This document shows positions 24,655 through 37,029 of a stretch of 64,000 bases of DNA, in pieces. Every line of letters starts with the position of its first letter. Within the stretch, counting starts at the first letter, position 1. The translations under genes and the position numbers were made by a program. Under the pieces are notes generated by a model, which was not told where the DNA came from, did no database searches, and saw only the letters and a list, made by a program, of their open reading frames with translations. Source of the stretch: Candidula unifasciata (Eukaryota > Mollusca > Gastropoda > Stylommatophora > Geomitridae); NCBI GenBank assembly GCA_905116865.2, contig CAJHNH020001591.1, positions 310,001 through 374,000 of the forward strand, in the 5' to 3' direction.

Positions 24655-25183
24655 ATTCACGAGGGGGTTCCGAGGGGCCATTCAGAGGGAAGGGAATGAG
24701 AACAGACCCACTGCAGTAACAGGCGACTTGTTATGGATGGTTCCTTGGAAGCTCGAGTTTATCTGCATGAGATGCAGACAACCAACAGACTGCGTACAAA
24801 TAAGGCAGACATATCAAAACGGATGTGTACCCACAAGTTCTGGAGCAAGACCAAAGGTCACAGATGGACGAACACCAGATTTTTCCCTCGGAGATTACAA
24901 CTGGTGAAGGTTTAGACAAAGAAAAAGAAGACACAGAAGAAGAAGAAGAAGAAGAAGAAGAAGAAGAAGAAGAAGAAGAAGAAGAAGAAGAAGAAGAAGA
25001 AGAAGAAGAAGAAGAAGAAGAAGAAGAAGAAGAAGAAGAAGAAGAAGAAGAAGAAGAAAGAAGAAGAAGAAGAAGAAGAAGAAGAAGAAGAAGAAGAAGA
25101 AGAAGAAGAAGAAAAGAAAGAAGAAGAAGAAGAAGAAGAAGAAGAAGAAGAAGAAGAAGAAGAAGAAGAAGAAGAAGAAGAAG
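24655..25183 (+). mobile_element. SINE-A copy with greatly expanded GAA tail
   Basis: A diverged + copy. It has GAACAGACCCACTGC near 24702, GCAGACAACCAACAGACTGC near 24775 and TTTTTCCCTCGGAGATTACA near 24880. It then runs into about 250 bp of almost pure (GAA)n, with a few GAAA interruptions, up to 25183. The tail position equals that of other copies, so the microsatellite is an expansion of the retroposon tail. Confidence 0.7.
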
Positions 25184-25549
25184 ATAAGAAAAACCAGAAA
25201 TAGAATTGCTGTTGTGGTTGTTAATGATGAAGTAAATACATTACGAACTTGTGGTGGCTGTGTGAGCATAACGTGAGAGAAAGTACACATCTACAGTTAT
25301 CTCCCAGAATGGCACGAGCCTACAGATATTTACTCCACCCTTGTCGTGTGTGCCTTTTTGCCTAGCCAAGTTCCTGTCTGATAGACACGTGACTGCAGGT
25401 GATAAGCTCAATTTGTGGCGTCACAAGAATGTTAAAAACATCCCACCCTCAACTGGCAGAAGACAGGTAAACGATAAATACTGCGAGGTGAAAGGTGCAT
25501 CCTTGGCGTTCTATTCGTACAGGGCTACAAGCTACATCAGGTTGCTTTC

Positions 25550-25835
25550 CCGTGTTGGGTCCGGGGTCCCATTGCAGAGAAAGAAAAAAAAAGGATAGGC
25601 CCACTGCCTCCCAAACAAGCATGTCGTAGGAGTCGACTAATTGGGGACTTCCTTCGAAGTCGGAGTGCTTCTGCCCGAGCGGCAATGAACACCCAACCGC
25701 ACACAATTAAGCCAGTAAAACAGACGTGCACGCAAAACTCAGGCCCTGGCACAAAGCCAAAGTTCAAACTGACGAACAACCAGGACTTTCCGTCAGAGCT
25801 TACAGCCAGTAAACAAAGAAGAAAAAGATCAGGCT
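25550..25835 (+). mobile_element. SINE-A copy
   Basis: A + copy beginning CCCGTGTTGGGTCCGGGG. The body includes GCATGTCGTAGGAGTCGACT and AACACCCAACCGCACACAAT. It ends with TTACAGCCAGTAAACAAAGAAG and a short A/G-rich tail. It is diverged but covers the full length. Confidence 0.7.
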
Positions 25836-26015
25836 GCTGAAACCGTTGGAGGTGCCATAATTATAACTTCTTTTCGTGTTAAATGGGTTATCCGAGGTCT
25901 GCCTTATTGGTCTTGTACCTCCTGACTGAGTTTTTTTTTTTTAAATCCTAGGATAGTGTTATAAACCTCTAGGTAGTAACCGGACAGGACAAGTCTATTG
26001 ATAGATCGGTTAGAC

Positions 26016-27302
26016 CAGTGGATCTCAACCTTCCTAATGCCGCGACCCTTTAATACAGTTCCTCATGTTGTGGCGACCCTTTAATACAGTTCCTCGTGTT
26101 GTGGCGACCCTTTAATACAGTTCCTCGTGTTGTGGCGACCCTTTAATACAGTTCCTCGTGTTGTGGCGACCCTTTAATACAGTTCCTCGTGTTGTGGTGA
26201 CCCTTTAATACAGTTCCTCATGTTGTGGCGACCCTTTAATACAGTTCCTCATGTTGTGGCGACCCTTTAATACAGCTCCTCATGTTGTGGCCACCCTTTA
26301 ATACAGCTCCTCATGTTGTGGCGACCCTTTAATACAGTTCCTCATGTTGTGGCGACCCTTTAATACAGTTCCTCGTGTTGTGGCGACCCTTTAATACAGT
26401 TCCTCATGTTGTGGCGACCCTTTAATACAGTTCCTCATGTTGTGGCGACCCTTTAATACAGTTCCTCATGTTGTGGCGACCCTTTAATACAGTTCCTCAT
26501 GTTGTGGCGACCCTTTAATACAGTTCCTCATGTTGTGGCGACCCTTTAATACAGTTCCTCATGTTGTGGCGACCCTATAATACAGTTCCTCATGTTGTAG
26601 CGACCCTTTAATACAGTTCCTTGTGTTGTGGCGAGCCTTTAATACAGTTCCTCATGTTGTAGCGACCCTTTAATACAGTTCCTTGTGTTGTGGCGACCCT
26701 TTAATACAGTTCCTCATGTTGTAGCGACCCTTTAATACAGTTCCTCGTGTTGTGGCGACCCTTTAATACAGTTCCTCATGTTGTAGCGACCCTTTAATAC
26801 AGTTCCTTGTGTTGTGGCGACCCTTTAATACAGTTCCTCCTATTGTGGCGGCCCTTTAATACAGTTCGAAATGTTGTGGCGACCCTTTAATACAGTTCCT
26901 CATGTTGTGGCGACCCTTTAATACAGTTCCTCAAGTTGTGGCGACCCTTTAATACAGTTCCTCAAGTTGTGGCCACCCTTTAATACAGTTCGAAATGTTG
27001 TGGCTACCCTTTAATACAGTTCCTCATGTTGTAGCAACCCTTTAATACAGTTCCTCAAGTTGTGGCGACCCTTTAATACAGTTCCTCAAGTTGTGGCCAC
27101 CCTTTAATACAGTTTCTCATGTTGTGGCGACCCTTTAATACAGTTCCTCATGTTGTGGTGTCCCTTGACCATACAATTATTGTCGTTGCTACTTCATAAC
27201 TTCATTGAATATTTGTTCTGCAATGGTCTTTGGCGATTCCAGTGAAACGGTCATTCGACCTAAAAAATAAAAGGGTCGCGACCTATAGGTGGAGAACTGC
27301 TG
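26016..27302. mobile_element. SPIN-like non-autonomous hAT element with internal array
   Basis: The left end CAGTGGATCTCAACCTTCCT and the right end GGTGGAGAACTGCTG (reverse complement CAGCAGTTCTCCACC) are SPIN-type hAT inverted termini. Internal landmarks of SPIN are present at the right: GTTGCTACTTCATAACTT, GGTCTTTGGCGATTCCAG and AAGGGTCGCGACC. Flanks GGTTAGAC (26008-26015) and GTTTAGAC (27303-27310) are an 8-bp hAT target duplication with one mismatch. The GCGACCCTTTAATACAG segment, single in the element as I know it, is expanded to about 36 tandem units. The SPIN identity is recalled, not searched. Confidence 0.75.
26040..27160. repeat. 31-bp minisatellite inside the SPIN-like element
   Basis: The unit GCGACCCTTTAATACAGTTC plus CTCATGTTGTG repeats about 36 times. 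Variants CTCGTG, CTTGTG, CTCAAG and CGAAATG are interspersed. Neighbouring variants occur in repeated pairs (CTCATG/CTTGTG near 26590-26820), a sign of block duplication. Confidence 0.95.
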
Positions 27303-27317
27303 GTTTAGACGGAAGGG

Positions 27318-27595
27318 GTGCCATATCCTGCACGCAGAGACACCTACTAGGTTAATTGCGTATACTTTACAGGACGTTGCAGAACCAACGCTTACAGCCC
27401 CTAGCTCTTGTGTGGTTTTTCTAGGCAAATTAACGTCCAGTAGTTTGCCATTGCTTCTGGACAGTCGGCCCCCTAATACCACTGTCGAAACCAACGCAAG
27501 GCGCATGCCCCGCAGCTGGGATCGAACCCGGTATCCCGGCATTACGAAGCGTTCGCATCGACTTAGCCATAGAGCCGACGACACACCTACTACCC
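27318..27595 (-). mobile_element. tRNA-derived SINE (SINE-C), minus copy
   Basis: Reverse complement of the family. On the minus strand GTCGGCTCTATGGCTAAGTC and CCGGGTTCGATCCCAGCTGC are the box A and B equivalents, about 40 bp apart. The body reaches TTGGTTCTGCAACGTCCTGT. It lies immediately right of the SPIN-like element. Confidence 0.7.
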
Positions 27596-27929
27596 TGGGG
27601 AAAATTGCTAGGTGAGGCGATCACAGATTTCTTTCATTATTTTTTCCATAAACAGTTTTGTTTTAAAGTCTTATCACCCTTCTTCCTCCCCCCTCCCCCC
27701 ACCCCAGACCCCACGACTCCTAGCGCAGTCCATAACTAACTGGTAGTGATCTTTAACCTTTTCGCCCACACCTGAAGTCAGAACTCCGATCACATTCCAG
27801 GTTCTCTCACAACAAGGGCAACAACACCGGTGACCTTAACAACTTCCCTTTAGTTCTTTCACCCTTAGACTTTCGACTAATTCTTCCCTATTGAGTCGTC
27901 CCCCTTGTGAGATGCAATTTTTTTTTTTT

Positions 27930-28082
27930 TTGTCCTTTGAAGCCCCACCCTGGCTTCTGTCTGGGGCCCTGAATATGGCCGGGGCATGGATATGGCCTAA
28001 CGGCTGAAAGGAGTTTTTGGGACCTCTCCACGTGTGATCCTTATCTGCATGGTGGCACTTTGTGTCACCGGGTGTTTGTACA
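27930..28082 (+). repeat. Interspersed repeat E
   Basis: The module TTTGAAGCCCCACCCTGGCT, GGGACCTCTCCACGTGTGAT, TGGTGGCACTTTGTGTCACC recurs at 3325-3510, 19285-19455, 28880-29045 and, inverted, 35645-35850. Copies are 150-190 bp and diverged by point changes. I see no coding frame and no clear polymerase III boxes, so the class (SINE or MITE) is unresolved. Confidence 0.65.
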
Positions 28083-28264
28083 TACCTTTCATCCTCGTTT
28101 CCAGTGACATTATTGTTAACTCCCTGCGTTTTAAGCGGCGTTTTAGCTTCAAGGTCACATTAGTTTTTTTTTTTTTTTTTTTGGCAGATTTTGTTTATTT
28201 AAAAAGATTGATTATAGGTATCAGGAAGGGGGTCTTTGGGGAGGGGGGGGGGGTGTTTAATAGA

Positions 28265-28690
28265 AATACCGGCCCTGGATATATACAAAAATACATTACA
28301 GCACCCTGGATATCTACAAAAATACATTTACAGCGCCCTGGATATATACACAAATACATTACAGCACCCTGGATATCTACAAAAATACATTTACAGCGCC
28401 CTGGATATCTACAAAAATACATTTACAGCGCCCTGGATTTCTACAAAAATACATTTACAGCACCCTGGATATCTACAAAAATACATTTACAGCACCCTGG
28501 ATATATACACAAATACATTACAGCGCCCTGGATATATACACAAATACATTTACAGCACCCTGGATATATACACAAATACATTACAGCGCCCTGGATATCT
28601 ACAAAAATACATTTACAGCGCCCTGGATATCTACAAAAATACATTTACAGCGCCCTGGATATCTACAAAAATACTGAGACATCGCCCTGG
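28265..28690. repeat. 30/33-bp minisatellite
   Basis: About 13 units of GCGCCCTGGATATCTACAAA plus AATACATTTACA. Lengths alternate between 30 and 33 bp because TTT is gained or lost. All lengths are multiples of three, which leaves long open frames that I regard as non-coding. Confidence 0.93.
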
Positions 28691-29109
28691 CTACCTACAC
28701 TGTCCATAGCTATCCAATAGTGCTTTCCTTTTGTCTGATGGCGCATTTTTATTAGTTGACGGAAAAGCCTGTACGCCTGAAAGTTATCGATGACCTAGAT
28801 GCAATAGAACTGTCAGTTAATCAATTCTCGAAATCAGTTCGCACTAATAAGGGACGCAGTTGTTGTTGTTTTTTCTAATACCCCACCTGGTTGTCGTTGT
28901 GGACTACGATATAACCAAACGGTTGTATGGGGTTTCTGGGACTGGGCGATTCTCATCCGAACTGTGGCACCTTGTGCCACTGTGTGTTAGTCGCTCGTTG
29001 TGCAGTCCTGGTGGACTGAACGTCACACAGTCAGCTGTCGATTCATTGCTTCAACCCTAAAGTATTCTTGTGTACGATTCTTCTTTAGCAATTGCATTTG
29101 TTAAATTAT

Positions 29110-29140
<31 letters not shown>

Positions 29141-30227
29141 GGGGGCCTTGAGGCGGGTAACCTGTGCCCAACGACGGTGAAACGGAATGTTGTGTCATAG
29201 TAACCTACATATGTATTACTTCCCAAAACACAAATCTTATGACTTATTAAGGTTTTATTCATCAGAAAATTTAGCCAAAGTGTTCAATTGAATCGTTTTT
29301 CTCAAGTAATTAAACAAAATGCATGCATACATATGCAAATTTGATAGCTGATTTGAATAAATGTTGAGATGTCAGTGTGATTCCTAAAGTTTATGTTAGT
29401 TCATTATTTTCCCTACACGAATAGATATATCGTTGTATATATGGTAATTAAACGCTAAATATTTCCGAAATCTTGGTAATCTTAGTTTCAGCTTCATAGC
29501 AAATGAGTCACCAAATAGTTGCTCCGCTCCTGTGTCAACAAAAAGCACCCAGAATGTTCATCACAGTCCCTTGTGGAAAGACTGACAGACTGCTATCTCA
29601 GCAAATGCACTAGCATACACATGCATTTAAAGCATCCGGTAGCCATCAGAAGTTCTAACACAAACAGTCTGACATTAGAAATGCAGTTCATCATCGACGT
29701 TAGCAGAAGTTGTCAACAGATCAGCAATTGCACACGCGATCAATTTTAATCACATAAGGCACATTTAATTTGTGCGTGTAAATTAGGAGAATCATCTCTC
29801 GAAGGTTCAATCTTCTTGGCAATGAAACGCCAAAAAGGCTCCGTTTCCAAAGGGTTAAAATGATTCTTTACACTCACAATCTTTGTTTGACTCGCCCAAA
29901 CACCAAACACATCCCCCGCGCTTGCAGGAAAACAAAAAGTGACAAACCCCAGGTAACGAGTCTGCTTTCTGTGGCTGCAGGTAAAACAACGATATTGGCA
30001 GATTTCTAGATTACGAAAAGCAGACATTTCCGTACGCCTGCTTTCTCCGGCCCCAGGTAAGACTCAGATTTTGGCAGGTCCTGTGTTTCCAGTCCTCGCT
30101 TGAGGTTTAGGTGTTGAAGCGAACTTCTAATTCCGACATACCCGTCTAGATTCCACCTTGCTTGGTGTCTATTCTGTCAGTATTCCATAGTTGTGGATTT
30201 CAAGCTGTACGATAGACATGGTCAATG

Positions 30228-30417
30228 AAGATACCTTTTTAGAGGTGTCTAGTTGGTCATGTTCTTAGTACACTTGTTTCCTTAGCGCCATTTGAAGGTG
30301 ACAGGCTCGATTCTTGGCACGGTAACTATAGTTTCCGATTTGTATCTTGTCTGCTGTGTCCTTCTGTCTTTCTACTTCTTTCTATTAGTGCCAATCAATA
30401 AATACATTGTTTGTTTG

Positions 30418-30420
<3 letters not shown>
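30228..30420 (+). mobile_element. tRNA-derived SINE (SINE-D), second copy
   Basis: TAGTTGGTCATGTTCTTAGT, GACAGGCTCGATTCTTGGC and TCTACTTCTTTCTATTAGTG follow the 59026 copy. The copy ends AATACATTGTTTGTTTGTTA directly against a (TA)n microsatellite, suggesting tail-seeded expansion. Confidence 0.65.
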
Positions 30421-30453
<33 letters not shown>

Positions 30454-30471
30454 ATAAAGCACTGGATGGTT

Positions 30472-30523
<52 letters not shown>

Positions 30524-30545
30524 ATGTGTGTGTGTATATATATAA
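30420..30545. repeat. TA/TG dinucleotide array
   Basis: (TA)n, a 20-bp spacer, (TA)n, then (TG)n and (TA)n. It directly continues the tail of a SINE-D copy. Confidence 0.92.
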
Positions 30546-30764
30546 TGATTCTACAGCCTCAAGAGTTTCCCCTCTGCAAACTTATTGTTGGGGTAGTCTT
30601 GTATTTAGTCAGTTGAATAGAGCAGTGATTGGCATGTGTGGCTTACCCGTTGCGACCGCGTTTCATAATTCCTAAATAAACAGTTCGATTTGGCATAAGG
30701 CTGCCCTTCGTTGTTTTCCACATTGGTATTGAGCACCGACCGTTTAGAAAGCATTGGCAAACTA

Positions 30765-31060
30765 CTGACTCCTAACGAGTATGTCATAGGATGGCTGTTT
30801 CCTTCAAAGAAAAACGCATCTGCCTAAGAGACTAGAAACCAACAGTCTGTATGCAGCCAAATCTGTAAAACGGATGTACAAGCAAAACTCAAGTTATGGA
30901 ACTTTCCGCCAGAGTTTCCAACCGTGAAACCCAAGAAGGAGAAATCAAACCGACGTGTAAACAAAAGCTCAAGTTCCCAAACAAGACCAAAGTCTACAAG
31001 TGGAAGAACAACAAAAACTTTCCGCCGGAGTTTTGAGCCAGGCAATACGACGAAGATAGG
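30765..31060 (+). mobile_element. SINE-A copy with internal duplication
   Basis: A + copy from about ACTGACTCCTAACGAGTATG. It carries the 3' module (CAAGTTATGGAACTTTCCGC then GAGTTT) twice, at about 30890-30920 and 30968-31035, separated by an A/G-rich tail-like stretch. This may be two insertions or an internal duplication. Confidence 0.55.
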
Positions 31061-32029
31061 AAGAAGAGACTCTCAAACTGTCACACCGTCTCTAACTTCC
31101 CTTTGGCAAGAACATACATGGACAGAATACAAGGTGAAATCCAGGATGGCGGCATCTCTGTAGCTGTTTAATTAATTAGGTCAGTTTAACTTGCCCACGC
31201 TTATTAAGCTAGTCGACGAGGCACTTGATGATGATGATGATGATGATGGACTATGGCATTATGGTCGGAAATAACCCCGTTTCAAACTAGTCGACGAGGC
31301 ACTTAATGATGATGGACTGTGGCATTTTGGTCGGAAGTAACTCCCATTTCCGCTGCCGGCAGTGCTACACATTTCCTCCGTTAACAAAACGAAAAAAAAA
31401 AAAAATCATTTTGAAACTAATAGTTCTGATGAATTTGTGAAGGGCTATACAAAAATTAAATATTTGACGTTCATTGTAAGGGTCGAAATAGTTTCATGAT
31501 ACTAGTTGTTAACCATATGAGCTCAGTTGTGGAACGGATTCCGTTTGTATCCTGGATTTCCATAGCACTTCTTGACTTAACGAAGGTACTCCCTACGGAC
31601 AGATGACATGGTGCTCTCGTTATCTTGACCTGTAACTTGCTGAATCCCAGGCAATTGGAGCTGTAATACTGTCTGATCTAAAGTGTGTGTACAATAGAGG
31701 GGACAATGCCTTATTAATGTCCTACCCCAAATAGGGAAAATCCACAGGTCATGGGACAGTCTAATATTTCAGGGGGGTGGTAGGTAGGCTACATTCAGTC
31801 GTGGGACGTAGGTGGGTTGGGGTTAGGATCATTCATAGATGTTTTGGGGTCGTTGAAAGCATCAGAAAGCCAGAAAACCCAGTCTTATCCCCCTCTTAAA
31901 TGTTGGACTGTCCTGTGACGTCATCTGGGGGTAAGATATTAATAAAGAACCGAGGGGACAGTTATGGCGCCCTAATGAGATTAGCTTTCTGAACTACTGT
32001 ATAAGATAGAAGAGTTATATTAAAAGAGA

Positions 32030-32440
32030 CGCACCAGTCTCCTATCAACAGAAAAGAAGAATAATCAGATGGATAAGAAAGTCATCACAACTGACAAAAG
32101 ACGACTACCATATAATGGACAGAAGAAAGCAAGTTTTTATTATTCTACGCCTTAGAATAGGACGCAATCGACTTCGCAGCCATATGTACACACAATTTAA
32201 GATTGGCGAATCAGCCATGTGTACATGTGGATTCGCATATGAGACAACAGATCACGTCCTCCAAAACTGTCCTAAATACAACATATCAAGGCAAAACTTT
32301 TGGCCAAGGGAAACACCGGTGCAAGCTAAACGTTACTGGTCGATGTTTGAATTACAAAAGACAGTGAAGCTCATACTAAAGACAACACTGTAGATATAAC
32401 TAATCTATTTCAAGCTAATGAAAGAAGAAGACAAATTTGT
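32030..32440 (+). pseudogene. LINE C-terminal fragment (L2G)
   Basis: The frame includes I-L-R-L-R-I-G-R-N-R-L-R-S-H-M then C-T-C-G and D-H-V-L-Q-N-C-P and a final F-E-L-Q-K-T-V. It ends shortly before GAAAGAAGAAG. This is the same conserved C-terminal block as the 52170 copy. Confidence 0.7.
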
Positions 32441-32499
32441 TAAATTAACATCTAGAATAGAATGAAAGCGTTACAGAGGACCCAAAGAGAAGGGTTAAG

Positions 32500-32705
32500 A
32501 AATGTATAACGCCTATTGCTGGGCTTTCAAATCCAGCTGCGACTCGCTGCAGCCCACGGTCGGTGTTCGAAACCGGGCGGGGACCAGGGTTCACCCAGCC
32601 TATAGGAAATGGGTACCAGAGTTAACACTCTGGGGTAAAGGGAGGAACGTCGCTGTAGCTACAGAGTTGCGTGCGAACGGCGACACAGGCTGACAGTTTC
32701 TTAGC
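32500..32705 (+). mobile_element. tRNA-derived SINE sharing the SINE-B core
   Basis: The head contains GTGTTCGAAACCGGGCGG (box B-like). The core ACCCAGCCTATAGGAAATGG then GTACCAGAG corresponds to the SINE-B core. The rest (GAACGTCGCTGTAGCTACAG) differs, which suggests a second family built on a shared core domain. Confidence 0.5.
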
Positions 32706-32999
32706 AGCTGTCCGTACTGGTGGCAGAGCACTTATGGTTTATAACTAAGTGTAATGACGCTGGTTCACATCTCCCGACTTTACCTTTATGAAAACCAAGC
32801 GTCTGGAAAGAAACAGACTAAACACAAATGTTGATAACAACGGTCCTGAAATCCTATGCCCTATTTTTGGAAGACTTTTCTTAAAACCTCCTCGCAGCTC
32901 AGTATAACACTATCGTCTGGAAAGACGGAAAGGTGCTAATCAAACTGTAGCTTGTTTAGTTAGACCTAACTCCTGCACTGACTGGGGCACTTTCATGGA

Positions 33000-33415
33000 T
33001 ACTTATGTGCACTGAGTCATCGATCCATGACGGCATGCAAAAACCAGCTATTTTTCCAAAGCATCAATTTGACCCTCACATGGTCTCCTTACTGAAATAT
33101 TGTGTACATCGTCATCAAATCATGCTGCGCACAGAGTAAAGTGAAATAATGCTTAGAAATTTCCGAGTTAAACAGCAGAGTTGGCTGAGAATCAATAAAC
33201 GTCTAGTTATTTCTTAATGTGGTGTGCGCATATCAGGGATTTGGGTCACTCCGCTTTCATTCGCTGAGCACTTACCCCTCTCTCGTGTCGAAAGGAAACG
33301 TCGCAGATGTCGTCGTTTTGCGGATGTGTAAATCAGATTGCTAGAAATAGGTCATTGTGATCTAAAATGGTGAACAACTGTACTATACATTTAATAGCTT
33401 CTTTGTCTAATTTCA
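33000..33415. other. Unique sequence without recognised features
   Basis: No repeat, domain or convincing splice-bounded exon is visible between the LINE/SINE cluster ending near 32.7 kb and the TCTA array. Confidence 0.5.
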
Positions 33416-33479
33416 GTGTGTTTAAATAACGATTTATCTGTCTGTCTGTTTGTTTATCTGTCTGTCGATGTATCAAATC

Positions 33480-34400
<921 letters not shown>

Positions 34401-35364
34401 TGCGTCTCTGTCTATTTTCCCGGCTACCTATATGCCCCCCCCCACCCACTTTTCTTTGTGTCATTTTGTTTATCCATTTATCAGTCAATACACTGGACCG
34501 CTCTTCTGTCTATTCTTTTATTCGTCTGTCTGTATAAAGGGCAGAATGATAGCAAGCGAAATAATTTACACGTTAAAAATAAAGTTCGTTTGAATATCCA
34601 CAACGGAATACCAGGGGAAATAACCTAGACAGTCAGTTCACACATTGAAACAACAAACTGACTGTCACACTCAGCGAGTACTACTTTCAACATCTGGCCC
34701 AGTTGATTGCGCCTGCCAATCTCATACCGTCACAAATCGATGTCGCCGCCGCCACCAGAAAATTGTTCCGCTGTTAACACAACACAAGAACACAAGAACA
34801 CGAAACCTGATCGTCGTTACCTGGATGTCTGCTGTCGGAAATTATGCCAAAGGGTGTGTGGTGTGTCTGTGTGTGTGTGTTGTGTGTGTGTGTTTCTGTG
34901 TGTGAGAGAGAGAGAGAGAAAGAGAGAAAGAGGGAGAGAGACAGAGAGAAAGTATAGTTGTGTTGGCCCTGAGAAAATCCATCATCTGGCAGCTTAAATG
35001 TTAAATACTTTATCAGCACACATTAGGTGGTGATCATAGTGGTAGTAGAAGCAGTCTCAGCAGCAGTAGCAGCAGTAGTAGCTACAGCAGCAGTAGTAGT
35101 ACTAGTAATAGCAGCAACAGCTGTAACAATAGTAGCAGTATCAGAAGCAGCAGGAGCAGCTGTTGTTGATAACGATGTAACAGTAGTGGTAGTAGCAGCT
35201 GTTGCTGATGATGATGTAGCAGTAGTGGTTGTAGAGACGTTAACTTTCATCAGTTCACACAACAGCGTGTGCTTATGTGGACGCAGTGGCTGGCAGTCTT
35301 ACATGCCAGCTTAGTCATCAGGTGTTTGAATCTCTTGTTAGATTTTTTTTAATATAGAGACAGT

Positions 35365-35562
35365 CTACATTTTTGGTCATGTAATGAGAAAGAGAAAACT
35401 GGAATACATAGTGAGGGTGGGAAAGTTTGAGGGGAAAAGAGGCAGATAGAGACTAGGAAAGAAGATGCTGGATAGTCGACATCATGATATGGAAGATTTT
35501 CTGTGTTAGAACTGATTAAAAGTACACAAGATAGACAGTTGTGAATATAAATGACTGCCTTA
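35365..35562 (+). pseudogene. LINE 3' end fragment (L3T-like)
   Basis: Frames contain F-G-H-V-M-R-K-R-K-L-E and G-K-R-G, K-K-M-L-D-S-R-H-H-D-M-E-D, in the order of the RT C-terminus. A stop is present after the R-G-R position. Confidence 0.55.
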
Positions 35563-35644
35563 TTCACTGTTGTTCAACCGCACAACGAGCAATTAACAAG
35601 AAGAAAACAGAAGCGAGCAGTTTGTGGAAAGACTTGACTAGTAG

Positions 35645-35850
35645 TAGCAGTAAATATTACCCCACCAGGACATAAAACAAGCGATAAACACCCGATAACA
35701 CAAAGTGCCACCATGTGGATGAGGATCACCCGTGGAGAGGTCCCAGAAACCCCGTTCAGCCATTAGACCATATTTATGGCTGAGCTATATTGCAGCCCCT
35801 GGCAAGAGCCAGGGTGGGGCTTCAAAAACGCGCAAAAAATTGCATCCCAC
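35645..35850 (-). repeat. Interspersed repeat E, minus copy
   Basis: CACCCGATAACACAAAGTGC, GGTCCCAGAAACCCCGTTCA and GAGCCAGGGTGGGGCTTCAA are the reverse complement of the module at 27930. It lies about 0.8 kb upstream of the receptor start codon. Confidence 0.6.
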
Positions 35851-36657
35851 AAGGGATGTTCAATGTAGACAAGAATACTTGACTACCGTCATTATTCAGT
35901 TATTACAAGAAAAAGACAGAAGGGAGAAGTTTGTGGATAGACATGACTACCAACGGCATGGAACAAAACAAAACAAAATCTTGATGATAACGGCGACAAC
36001 GAGTAGGAGGATGATGATATGTTAACTTGAATACAGATATGTTTGTTATTTTAATATTTTATTTATATATAATAAATTGTAATGTTTGTTTTGTTTCAGA
36101 GCTGCCAGATTATGGATTCGAGATTATACCAAAGAACGATAACTAGAGCAACGTCTGCGAAATAGGAAAGATAACTCAAAAGTTAAAATGTTGGAGTGCC
36201 AATAAATGAAACAAAACAAGTCGATATATGACATATCAACTACATAAATAATTATAAATAAGGGGGCAAAAAGAAAAAGAACAAATAAGCCCAAACATAT
36301 GAGAAAACAAAAGAACAGCGAATGGATAAAAGGTGCATCAACGAACGAGAACGTAAAACAAAAATATATCAAAAGGGAAATTAACACAAACTGTCAAACG
36401 TGGAGAGACAGAGGCTAGCACAAATAACTTAATGCAACTGAACAATGAATGAGGTAAAATTACCAATTCAAACAGTGAAATGCAACAGTAAACTAAGTTA
36501 AACAACGGTAGTCAACCAGGCAGAACAAGTAATTCATCTGTAACATGACAGTGACCCGACAACTAGCGGGTTGAACTGTTTAGAGTGAAGAGCAATACAT
36601 TCTGCATTGAGAAGACAACGATTGGGAACAAGTTTGAATTCCCACTGAATAATCAAG

Positions 36658-36723
36658 ATGAAGACTGCGTGTGCGGTTGGTGTGTTGTTGGTGTGCTTTC
36701 TGTGGCATATTCACACCATCCAG
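36658..36723 (+). CDS. iGluR exon 1: start codon and signal peptide
   Basis: Twenty-two codons from ATG to a CAG|GTTAGT donor, phase 0. The peptide begins Met-Lys-Thr and continues with an uncharged core rich in Ala, Val, Leu, Cys and Phe (residues 4-16), a typical secretory signal. An in-frame TGA at 36646 lies just upstream and position -3 of the ATG is A, which supports this start. The next in-phase exon is the 30-bp one at 40194, so the mature protein begins almost at the ligand-binding domain. The alternative is that this exon belongs to another secreted protein. The shared phase, strand and lack of any other partner make the receptor the best home. Confidence 0.7.
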
Positions 36724-36784
36724 GTTAGTTATATGTTCGTATAATTGTATATGTTGTTTTATTAACACTATTCTTTTTTCCACG

Positions 36785-37000
36785 TAGTGAGAAGAGAGAC
36801 ATTGGAGAACATCGTGACAACTGGAAAGATCAGTGGAAAAAGAGGTAGAGGCAGACCAAGAGAGGTGATGCTGGAGGGGCTAAAATGATGGCATGGAGGG
36901 ATATCATCAAGAGAGTTGTTCCAGTCAACCAGGGATCGTGATTTATGGAGACACATGAGCGCCTACGCCAGTTTGCAGGGCACATGATGATAATGACGTT
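36785..37000 (+). pseudogene. LINE 3' end with GAT-type tail (L3T)
   Basis: E-R-D-I-G-E-H-R-D-N in one frame and T-G-K-I-S-G-K-R-G-R-G-R-P-R-E-V-M-L-E in another, then D-R-D-L-W-R-H-M-S-A-Y-A and GGGCACATGATGATAATGACG. A copy with the same order is at 2590-2850. It is in receptor intron 1, just after the signal-peptide exon. Confidence 0.65.
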
Positions 37001-37029
37001 TTTGTTATTTATTATTGTGTTTTTTTCCC

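Noticed and set aside
28034..28720. 228-codon frame with repeated P-G-Y-I-H-K-Y-I
   Set aside because: The 30/33-bp minisatellite units are multiples of three. The upstream part is an interspersed repeat and a T-run, so there is no plausible protein.
36096..36136. Possible exon after TTTGTTTCAG encoding L-P-D-Y-G-F-E-I-I-P
   Set aside because: The frame stops after about 14 codons and there is no donor, and no phase link to the signal-peptide exon.
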